NCBI RefSeq assembly: GCF_023101765.2
Contig: NC_064239.1
Coordinates: 6,774,231-6,838,230, forward strand
Source: Spodoptera frugiperda
Taxonomy: Eukaryota > Arthropoda > Insecta > Lepidoptera > Noctuidae
DNA: 64,000 nt
Direction of reading: 5' to 3'
Shown: piece after piece, positions 26,536 to 38,500 of the stretch
Position numbering within the stretch: the stretch's first letter is position 1
Layout of the letters: each line of letters begins with the position of its first letter
Notes under the pieces: generated by a model
Databases searched by the model: none
Told to the model about the DNA's origin: nothing
Seen by the model: the letters and a program-made list of their open reading frames with translations, nothing else
Made by a program: the position numbers and the translations under genes

Positions 26536-28537
26536 TTAACCAGACGCAGCCTTGACAATCTCCTCGGCGACTTCTACGGCGATGGCGGCCTGAGCCTTGG
26601 CCTGCAAAACAACAATTTTATAGGATTAAGTATCACTAAGAAATAATGATGTACTATTGTAAGATAGCTGAAAGAATATCCAACCTAAAGAGTATCTGAA
26701 AACCTTCATGATAATCCTAACCCAGCACAATATACCTAAGAAGAGCCAAAGATATATTCCATGTTGAGAGACTTTCAGAGGATGAATGTAAGTAGCTTTA
26801 GTAATGTACCCTTGGAGAACATAATATTTTGAACTCAATACAGAGATTCTCAATAAACAATATAATAAGAGTACCTGGTACTCTTCGGCTGCTCGGTGGA
26901 GGTGGAGTCTTATGTTTCTGCTTTACCCTAAGGGATGAAAGCGTAAATTAGAGTATGTAAATGAATGCTCACCTTTTCGTTAGCAGCAGAATTTAATTCA
27001 GACTGAGCTTTGCTAAGGGCCTCCTGGGCTGCACTTCGGTCGAGGTTTTCCAGAGGGTGGGCTTCCTCAGCAAGAACCTAGAATATGAATATAAAGAGGT
27101 CAATAAATACATACAAAAACGTGTGATACCTAAAAACTGCTGGCAACATTGGTTTACACTTTCAGCAGTCTAATTCCAATTTCTCATCTTCCGACATCTT
27201 TAATTGATTTTGTCTGGACTTTAAAAGAGACTCAGATTTTGTTTCAGCATTCCTTCTCAGGGTAGTCAGATAGGAAATGCCTCATCTTGTTATTTAAGAG
27301 ATTGACGTATAAAAGAATTATATTGTAACCTATTTGCAAAATAAATATCATTTATCAATTGCCTATTCATTTTGCCTCTTGTTTTAAATCTTATTATCTG
27401 CTAGACCCTTTTTATAATAAAATTTAGAATTATTTCTAAAGTTGACAAATTCTAGACTGTACTCCTTTAAAGGAGTGACATTGGTGAAGGTGACTTTTAT
27501 AACATACTGCAAATATATATAGAGAATATGTACCTGAACGGAAGAGTCATCGTTAACTGTGACCGTGCCAGAAGATACAAAGATTTTGCTAACTTTTCCA
27601 TCATTTTCTGTCACAGTAACAATACCAGGGCGCAGGACAGCTGAAATAAATAATATTATTATTGAAACTTCTTCATTGAACCATAATTGTATAATGACAA
27701 AGAGCTTTGACCTTTTCTTTCAATTTAATTAATAAAGGACAAAGAGCAGCCTCACTTAGTAGGTAGGTTTAATTTAACCATTTACTATCACTAAAAAAAT
27801 TTTCAATTTCTGATGAACACAAACCAATTGGAATAAAAATTCTTCACCCCATTTCTAATTGCAAAGTAAGTAATATTGTTTTTTCTAACCAGAAAGCTAA
27901 TTTGAATAAATCTAAAGCACTAATGTTGTTCTCTAGGCAACAAGCAATAAGCTTACCGAGAGTGGGGACATGTTTAGGCAGGATACCGAATGCTCCGCTC
28001 ATTGATGGCACATCAACTTGCTTGACAACTTTTTTGTCGTAGAATACCTGTAATAATAAAAATATTATTAACAATTTAGAAACGGATTAAACTGATTAAA
28101 AGTAAGTCTATGTTATTCCTGAACAGAATCTTCTATACCTTATGTCCGTCTACCATTGCCACTTTAAAATTTTGTTAATCTAGGAGTGAAGTGACCACTG
28201 CTTTGACATTATTAATAAAAATAAAATAGATTATGTTCATTATCAAAGCATCATTTAACAGATTCTTAAATTAATATATTACTGATATTTTTACTGATAA
28301 CTGATATTCTGAACATGTCTCTGCCTCTGTTTTAGTGGTAGATTTTAATTGAAAGAAGTATTAATTTAAATGCAATTTGAACTCTACAAATATAATTTAA
28401 TAGTAAATCGAAATAATTACCTTGTTGCCAGCAGCAAATGTAAGTGCCATTTCGTCACCTTTAGGAGCATCTGCGTAGCTACGCACTTGGAGCCTCCTCG
28501 CCACAGATCTTAAAGCACCACGGAATGCCAGAGCCAT
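26536..28537 (-). CDS. ATPsyndelta: ATP synthase subunit delta, mitochondrial
   Basis: Five coding exons on the minus strand: 28421-28537, 27957-28047, 27534-27640, 26973-27077 and 26536-26601. They join in consistent phase to 161 residues. The product is the delta subunit of the F1 central stalk (homologous to bacterial epsilon), which couples the c-ring to F1 in the mitochondrial matrix. The N-terminus (MALAFRGALRSVARRLQVRS) is an arginine-rich, acid-free import sequence. The beta-sandwich follows (MALTFAAGNKVFYDKKVVKQ, VDVPSMSGAFGILPKHVPTL, then VTVNDDSSVQVLAEEAHPLE), and two C-terminal helices end EEIVKAASG. Length fits the family (about 157-168). An acceptor one base before the ATG implies a 5'-UTR intron with its upstream exon ending near 28975. 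Divergent from BRCA1, convergent with Dscam1. Confidence 0.95.
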
Positions 28538-29583
28538 TCTGTAATTAGGTATTTTAACAGAATTATTAATTGTAGCCTCTATGTAATACATATTTATGCA
28601 AACTATTAGTAAGGAAAATCCCTAGAGACCCATGCTCCTATGTTCTAAGGTTAAGGTTAAATATTCACAAATCTGATTTATGATTTCAGTACAATATAAC
28701 AATTTTGAACATTTAATTCCTAACCTACAAAACAAAATATTTTATTTACTATTTACTGGTTGTTAAACGTAACTAATATGTAATACAAAGTATAAATTGA
28801 AATATATCTTAATTTTTCGTATAAAAAGGATAAAATATCTTTTTTATCATAAAAACAATCCTGGATTATGTAATAATTTTGTAGTAAAGCACAAAATTGT
28901 ATTGAACTACAAACTTGAACTTATTTAGGTTTGCTCACAATAACTTAATATTAAATGAACGTTTTTCATCTTACTTTGATATTTTGTAGCGGAATTTATT
29001 AAATTTCTAACGTGAACTCAGTTTTTCTCGGCACCCCTTGACTACACTTGACAGATAGTGAATAAAGTGTTGCCAGTAATCATTTACCATGCCGGAAAAC
29101 CTTAGTACGGCTCACGAAAGTACATACATGTCAATGAAAATATAATTATGACCGTTTCTGATTGATATAAAGAAACATTGATTTGCTTTCTTCATATTAT
29201 TTTGCCATTTGATCGAAGTGTTACCAAGATTTTTGCTTAAAACTTACAATTGATTTATTTTTTCAATTTCTATAATTAGTATTATTATACATGGAACAAC
29301 TCTATTTTAAGATGGTATGACACTGACAAATGGCAATGTATGTACGTCACTTTGACAAACGCGGGAAAAATTGTAAGAAACATTTGTTTTGTTTCTCGTT
29401 GTTTTTTCCTTGCGTCTTTATTATTTCCTTGTGTATTCCTTCCTTGCTCGATAATTGATATTTAGAAAACCTTAATAAACGGTGTTATAAATATTACGTA
29501 TTTTGTTAGTAAATAACGTTAAAACGGGTCTAGTAAATTACTTCTGGTTACCATTAATGTATCAGAAGAAGAACGTTTAAAAA
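28538..29583. promoter_or_regulatory. Shared upstream region of ATPsyndelta (-) and BRCA1 (+)
   Basis: Just over 1 kb separates the two start codons. It holds the inferred 5'-UTR intron and noncoding first exon of ATPsyndelta (exon end near 28975) and, between about 29030 and 29480, the probable divergent promoters. No TATA box is obvious. Confidence 0.45.
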
Positions 29584-32500
29584 ATGAATATAAAGGACTT
29601 GGATGTGGTAAAACTATCAAGATTAACAACCTTACAAATCGACCATGTTACTTGTTTAGAATGGTAAGAAGTTTTTACATTAATTGCCACAACTATAAAT
29701 GAAATGAAAATCACATATTTACAATGCTAACCTTGTTGTGTTAAACATTCCAGTTGTAAATACTACATAGCACCTGCAACGGCAGCTTGCGGGCACACGT
29801 TGTGTCATACCTGCTGGCGAGGACGACGCACTTGCCCAGCTTGTGCTAAGCAACTAGAGCGCAAGGCGCTAAAGCTAAACATTCCCCTTCAAAAACTAAC
29901 AGAACATATCCAAATGCTAGGCGAAGCATTTGAAAAACTTTTTAATGTCAAATGTAAGTTATAAAATCCATAAAACACCTCAATAATTTCTAGGGAATGT
30001 ATTCTTATGATAAATTTTAAATTCTTTTGACTACATACATTATTGATTTAATGGTTCTAAATATAAACTTGATTACTGGTTCTAGGTCTTGTAGGTACAG
30101 ATATGTTACCATTAAGATCTTCCACTTGAATAAAGCTGATACAGTCGAACTGCAACATTCTTGCCATGCTAAAATTAATCTTATTTTATCATCAAATATC
30201 TGATGAAAATATAAATTGTTATTAAAAATTTACTCTTCATATTATTTTCAGTGGATGAATTTAACCTGGACACTCCTGGTGAACTGGATTCTGAAAAAGA
30301 TCCTGACAAGAATGTTAAGGACTGGTTGACAAGTTCACAAAATCATTTCTCTGCCCCAATTCAGAATTCTGAAGGTTTTTCCCAAGATCTACCACAACCA
30401 AGCAATCCATTGGAAGTTTCAGCAAGCAATATAATAATTCATACTGACACAAGGAAAACTGTGAGTCCTCCAAAAGTAGTTCATGTGCCACCACCTCAAG
30501 ATGATTGGGACAAAATAGAACCTATGCCTGAGCCTATAATTACAAAAAAAAGTGAGAATATCATTGGACCCATGGACATAGAACCCTTTTTTGTGGACGA
30601 TACAGAGTATACAACAGATAATCCTCGAAGAAGCTCAAGAAAAAGAGATTTGAAAGATGAATCAGCCACCAAGGAGCTTTCATCTAATATGCATAGTTCT
30701 AGAGATTCAAGTGCTGATAATGATAAAAAGTCACAAAAATCTAAACAAAATTGGAATAATGTTAAGAAAATGAGAAAGGAGTTCAGTAAGTTAAATAAGA
30801 AAAATAGAAACAAACTGAATGTTTCAATTGAAATGGTAAAGAAGACACAGAACCCAAAACCTGTTGTTAAAACACCAATAACAACTCAACAGGTGTACAA
30901 CATTGATGACAATACCCCAGAGATTTCTAATAAAGAAAATGAGGATGTAAATATCAACCAAAATGAACTTGTGAATGAGATAATAGACTCTGAAGTAAAC
31001 TTACCAGAAAAAGAAAACAAAACAAATAGTGACTCTATAAAAAATGTAGTTCAGGAAATGGAAATTGTACCAAATGACATTTGTGAAGAAGACAAAGCTA
31101 GTAATAATATAAATAAAGAAAGTTGTACCACTTCCAATTATATTGAACAAACAACTGAAGTACAAAAAGAAACAATGGTTCCTCAATTAAAAATGCCATT
31201 TATCAAAAAAGGTGCATTAAATCCACAAAAGGTTGAAAATTCTGTAATGAAAATAAATGCAGATCCTATACAACCAATTTCGTCTGAAAATTCAGATGAT
31301 ATTGAAATCTCTATAAAAATAGGAAATACAATTACAAACATAGTGATTAAAAAGAAAGAAAAGGATGTTCAAGTAAAAATTAATACTGATCGTGAAGTAC
31401 AAACATCTCTAGGCCCTGACCACTTAGCCAAAACTACTAATACTGTCCCAAAATCAACAAATACTCAGAATATAGATATAAGCATTGCAAATAATAATAC
31501 TGATGGTCAGAAACCTTTCATTAAAATACAAGAAAGCTCTAGTACTAAACAGCAGACAGTAAATATGAATGAATTTAACAAATTACCTGTGGTTGATAAT
31601 GTTATGGACAAAACTACATCTCTGAAAAAGAATACAGCTTCTGCTGATACAGCAACTGCACAATTTGAAATCACAGAAAGTGTAGAAAAAGAATTATCCA
31701 AGATAATGGAGTGTGAAGATTCTGATCATGAAGAAATAGAAAGTGTGAAAAGCATTCCAAAACAACAGTCAGGAAAAGTAAATAAAATAGTGGAGCAATC
31801 AGAAAACATTGATGATTTCAATGATCTAGACATATTTCATAGTGGTTCAGTAAAGGAGGCCCAAGTTCAGCCATTAAAAGAACATGCACCCTCAGAAATA
31901 TTGGGATCTACAATCTGTAGTAAGTTTAGGACCCAAAATCTTGCGAAACGTAATAGAGACATCAATGATGGAGATGTGCTACCCAATAACAAGAAAATTA
32001 AAATAACCCCAGCAGATAAAAACAAGAATGTTGAGAACCAACCACAACCTGACAGTGAGCCAATAAACTATGATGCTATCATGGGACAAGTGTTTGCCAG
32101 CATTGATGCGGATATGGAAGACATTAGAAAGAGTCAAGAGGTTGTCAGTGGTTCAATCCTGAAAGATAAAGTAAACAGTCAACTTAACATAGTGGCTGAA
32201 ATGAATAAAAAGAATCTAACACAAATTAAAAATACACAGATGAGTAAAAAAATTTTAACTCAAACAAATACTGAAATAACACCAAATTTAAAAGAATATT
32301 TCAATGAAAAACACAGTGAAAATGTATTCTCTATTGTAGAAAAAGATGATGAAGAAATAACTAAACCAGATAAGGTGAGTCATTTGATAAAAAATGTTTA
32401 AAAATAGACTTTCTTTGAGATTGGTCTTTGTGTCTTAAAATTCAATGTTTTGAATTACCCTAAACAGTCCTATAAAATGTTACAGGTACCACAACAAGTT

Positions 32501-35500
32501 GAAGAATTACTCACACCCGTTTTATGTCAAAATTTAAACTCCACTCAAGAAAGTCAGGACTGTATTATGAAGACTAATAAAACAAATGTAAGGTCTCAAG
32601 ATTATGATGACTCTGATAGAAGTGTAGTTGAGGAAACACCACAAAAGTATGTATTACACAGTTATTGTCATATATTATCATTATAGTAATTTGATAAAGT
32701 ATAAATTCATATTTTGATTTATAAATGAATTGTCCATTAGCACTTTAGATTCAAAACAATGTTTTTTGCTATCATAATGTATGGGACTTATTTCTAGACG
32801 CTCTTATGCAATAAATACAAATAAAAACTATAGTAATTTTTGATCATATGTGATCTGAAACTAATGTTTAATAATTTCTAGGAATTTGTCATTCTCGAAA
32901 CTCAAGAGAGCCAGTACATCTAACCAATCACAAATAACTTCAAATGAAAACAAGAAAGTTTCCATAACAAAATCCACTCCAAGTGTAATCAACTTGACAG
33001 ACACTGTAACTGAATCTAACAGGAGTAGCAGAGACTTGACAGTTATAGAAATTGCTGCCCCAAAGCAAGCATTGGAAACACCACTTACTATAACAAAGTT
33101 TGCTGATCAAATTAAACATAAGTCGACACCAATGGCCAGAAAATCGCTCAATTTCGATCATGAAAATGATGACAACGATCCTGAGCAGACCCTGTGCCAG
33201 ACTTCTGATATAATTGCTAAGACAACTCAGGAAAGAGAGTTTATGAGTAAAGCTTTTGAGAGCACGCCTACTACGCCCGCTGCGCGACCTTTAAGTGCTA
33301 GGAGTTTAGCGTCGCACACTAATAAAAAGTTCTGTTTGGCTGGTTCCTGTCTAACAGCAAGTCAAATTACGAAACTTAAAATTCTTTGTAATGAACGAAA
33401 ATGGAGTTATGTTGACAAGTACACAAATGATATTACTCATTTGATAGTTGGTGTTGATGACGAGAAAAAATCCCAAAGGTGACTTTTATTCATTTTCAAT
33501 ATACAAAATTGGTTATCTGACTACCTATATCCTATATTGCTCATAAACAGTATAATAATCCACAGAAATTATGGTGGTATGGTATACATAAATATATTAC
33601 CATGCAGATATGAAATTTATGGCAATGCAATAACATTGCAAAAGCTAGAACTTGAATATCACGTTTTCAAATAAAAGTAGATTCCAACTATTTTTCGGAT
33701 TATCTAACTATATTTTTAACACAATTTATCCTATATTTCAGATCTGTAAAATACATGTGCGCATTGGCAGCTTCCAAATGGATCGTATCATTTGACTGGA
33801 TCAATAAAATTATGCAGACTAAAGAAATAGTCAATGAGGTAAAGTACACTTACTAATTTATTAATTCTTACTTATCTCATATGGAAAGGAAGTCTAACAT
33901 TAAGATTTTATGTAGTAATAAAAATTGTTCTTAAACCTTTAAGTTTATGCCAAGGAATTCTTAGTATTAATTTATGTTTATAATAATAATATACTACTGA
34001 GCATATTGGACATGTCAGTGTTTTATGGCTAAACGTAGTTTTAACGACGTGTTAATAAGGACAAGGATGAGTAGGTCACAAAACCTGTGCTGACATCCGA
34101 CGTGCGTAATACAAATGAAGGTGGTGATATAAGATATATTAGTTGCAATATATATTCGATATTTACGCACGATCATGCGTCATACGATAACGATACAGGC
34201 CACGTCTTTACTAAACTTCAGTTGACGCGATGCACGACAAGGTTGTTAATGCAAATGTTGAATTATGGTAACAAGTATGTACGTTTTGTTACGCTCGTCA
34301 CGCCTTTTATCCCCGGAGGGGTTGACAGATATGCACATTACGGCGCGTAATGCAATTAACCATTTGTGTTATTTATTGTAATTCCTATGTAATAGGGGTG
34401 AGCCTATTGTCATATACTGGGCACAATTCCAGACTCGGTGCTACTACTGAGAAATATTCGAAAAACCCAAAGACCGGGCAAGGGCCCGACAGTTGCACTT
34501 TCGACCACTCGACCAACGAGACAGGCTTTTTGTTACGCCCTCGTTCACATAGAACAGTTAAAATCACCTGCCCCACATTTGATCACATACTACATTATCG
34601 TTATATAAAGATTTAAAGCAACTAGTAAATATTCTATTATGATTATCTATAGAGCAATTAGATCTGCTTGGGACCTGCGTTCTTACAGTCGGGATCTGAT
34701 ATTATGATGCGATACAAAACAATCTAATCTAACATAGGTATTATACATAAACATGGTACCACTTTACTAGCTTATCTCAGAGTGTACTAAAACATTTCAC
34801 AGAAAAACGGGTGACTTCATTGCGTAGTTAGGTACAATAACATATCATGTGATAGAACATTGGACCTTACCATGACGCAATAAAAAACAGTTTTAACGAA
34901 TGCTATAAAAAATACAATCAAGTACCTAATTAGGATGGTCAAAGTGCGTATTGACACACTACTTATACCTGACAGTAGCTGATAAAAAGGTTACAACTGC
35001 AATCATGGGACCCTGGGTTTGATTCCAGGTCACCCAAAGTACTATAAACTTTTTTATTTTCAAAATTATCAGTTACTTGCCCTCTAATTCAATTTGGTGT
35101 ATTTTAAGCCACTTCTGCCTACCCTGCGATTGTATAATAAGAATTATGATATGCTGTACTAGTAACAAAGGAAATCGTTAAATTAGTCCACAGAACTCTC
35201 GATATGCACTTTCCACAAATATGTTGCCAGACGGGTTATTAAACGTGAGCTAATTTTAACTCGGCTCACATAAACGTGATGCGGATTTCCCAACGAAACT
35301 TCAAATACTTGAACAAAATCAAAATCACAAGTTCACAACTCATATAGAAAATCCCTTTCACCATAAATGTATTAGCGTTAGCCAGCTACCCTAAATGAAC
35401 ATAATTATTATATGTATCTATATTAATTACTCTAATTACCCTGTTCATGTAGGGATCATAGGCTAACAATATAGGCACATACACATAGGTAAACGAAAGC

Positions 35501-38500
35501 TCCTTAAAATCTATACAAGTTTGAAAAGGATTTTTTTCCTGCGATTCTTTATTGATAAAAAAATCATCCCTGACACGTTTTACCGATTAAGTAAATTATT
35601 CACAATATTATTACGACAGTTTTTTATTTTTATTCTTTTATAAGTCTTAGGTGGAAAAGTTGACGATATTATAATAGAATATGTAAATCACTATTAAAAA
35701 AATGCATTATACAAACAAATCCTAAAATTGTATTAGGATTTATGTCATTCAACTTTCACATTTTATCTATAATCTACTTAACATTAAACAGCTAATTATG
35801 TACATTTAAAAATAATTATTTGCAGTATTTTTTTATTAGATATATCATTAACTATGTGTATTGTGTAACTAATACATGTTGTGATTTTTTTTTAATATTT
35901 TAATCATTCTAGTCGAAAAGCAAAGTATTTATTTTTGCAACCTAAAAACCACATATTGTGGGCGCAATTAGCAATCGTACGGCGGGGCCCGTGAAACTAG
36001 CGGCATAGATCCTTATGAATACTTATGTAGCAAATTGTAGATTTTAGACTATATAAATATGTATGTCTACTCTTTATGTGTGCGCATTAGTTGGACAACA
36101 TGGCTTGGCATAGCAAATATTAACATATCGCTAACATATCCGTTATTTTATTGGATGATAAATGTTACACTGTTACGTTCACAGTAATAACTAGGTAACC
36201 TTGCAAATGAATCTAATTAGCATCTCTTTTCTTTTGAATATTCAATAAGAACTGTTTACTTATAACTGTATTTTACTAGGTACCTTTGATTCCTCAGCCA
36301 AAAACAAATGGTTGCCGCTTATCATCTAACTATGTAAATAATAATACGCCCATTATTTAACTAATTAAAAATTTACTGTGACATTTCAGAAAACATACTC
36401 TAGCCATCATCCCCATTAAAATTATTTTGTTTATACAGGAATATTACGAGGCGCTAGACAGTACTGGTGAGCCGGGACCGAGGCGCTCTAGAATTGCGAA
36501 GCAGAAATTGTTTGATGGCATCACATTTTACTGCATGCCACCTTTCGGAGTGCTTGATGTTGAAACTCTGAAGGTAAGTTTTTTATATTGGTGGCTAAGT
36601 GGCCAATTTTATTGTTCTGTCCGGTTATTTTAGTAGTTATGCCTAACGATACAAATTGCAGAATTGAATACCTGATATAAAAGTTAAGCGGTCTTGGGGG
36701 ACGTCCATTAACCACGTGAAACACAATTAGGGGAGGGGTTCGACAACAATCACGAGGGGGGACGGGGGGTTTTATAAAATATCACGTGTATTTTTTTCAA
36801 AAAATCGATATCTCCTCAATGTCAATTTACCCGTCAACATAACGGGTTACCTGACTCCTTGCGAAGATAATTATACGACACAGTAACACAGAAAGGATCC
36901 ATCTTTCAATAACAATTAACGGTGTGAAAATACGTCATGAATTTTTCAAGTAGGTACTTCTTTTAAGTTTTCACAACTTGTACCTATTTTTATTCATTAC
37001 AACTTAGGTCAGACTTTAAGTAGAAATCTTATGTTTTATAGGTATGTTTATTCAAACTTTAGCGAAGGATGTTCGCTCATGTCACGAGTTCACAGCTAAT
37101 TAATTTTAGTGTAAACTTCCCGACGAGTAAATATCCTTTTAAGAACAAATATAGTTAGACACTAGGTATACGTATTACCTACCTACGACAGGTGAAACTA
37201 ATGGCTAATGGTCGATACCTCAATATCGATTAAAAGAGTTAAGTTGCATCAATGACATACCCTATTGTTCACATCCTGTAATCTTATATGACAGTGCTTA
37301 TATGAAGCTCAATTGAAATATGTACATAAAAGAATCAAAGTTACCTACCTATATCACGTGTCTTTTTACATGATGTTTTAATTTTAACCGCTAAAGTTAA
37401 ATAAAGTGCTCTTATACATTTGCTATATTTCTGTGGATTTATAACGAATAAATATAATCTAAAGTAGTCCTATCTGTGTAAGGTTTATTCAAATCTATGA
37501 AGATCTCACATACAATTTATCAAGTTATACTACACATATCTATGGCACAGACAAACAATTTTATGTCCCACTGGTAACCAATAGAATATGTTGAATTATA
37601 TAGAATGTGCAATCATGTCATTATTTAATTTATAAAGGCTGTTCTGTTTAATGTTAATGTGTAATTTAACCCGTTGTAAATCGAAACGCAGATCTACGAA
37701 ATACACAATGTGTTTTCTATTGTGTTTCATATACCGACAGACAGAAGAATAAAGGAGGAAAGACCTCCGGTTATATCCTAAAACGATGACAAACCTCTGC
37801 ATACGGACAGGACCAATATAAAAAAATTCAATGACCTTACTGCGTCCCCCAACCTGCCTAAATGGGATTAGTGACTAAGTCCCTTTAAAGAGTAAGAGGC
37901 CTTTGTTCAGCACTTGGCGTATTCTGATGATGACAAATACGAGAATGAAAGTAAATTGTATTTTATGTATCGGCTGTTTCCCTCACGTGATTGTGATCAC
38001 GCATATTGCACGCTAACATTAGCTGTGATCTTTAACCTGACCTGTATAGGTGGGGTATCTTAATAGTAGACCTATTTATAAAATTGTAATAAACTATCAT
38101 CTCTGGTAATAAACAACTACAAATAGTGTAGTGGACTGATTACAAACGCCACTGCCCAACCTCATGTATTGGATGTTGGAGGCTTCTAGATTTTCGTTTG
38201 TCTAAATGGCAATTCCCACTACCTTGCCCCCTAATAGTGATACTTATAATTAGCATTTATGTCGGCGTCACTACCTATTCTACTACATAATGTACCTATG
38301 ATATAAAAACGTGACTTCCCACGATTTCAGAACTATAGAACTTTATTTTATTTTGTGCTATAAATGCATTATATTGTCATCATAAAATGAACCAGTACTG
38401 ATATAATATTAGAAACTATAGGTAATGCTCACCAATAACAATTTTATAGCTATAATCACTGCCATCTATTATTTTCCTAATAATATAGCATCTCCTTTTG

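Larger units (their letters stand above)
33839..36438 (+). other. BRCA1 intron with SINE fragments
   Basis: 2.6-kb intron. It contains a minus-oriented SINE (34270-34530) and a short SINE-like piece (34980-35040). The rest is AT-rich sequence without recognisable features. Confidence 0.7.
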
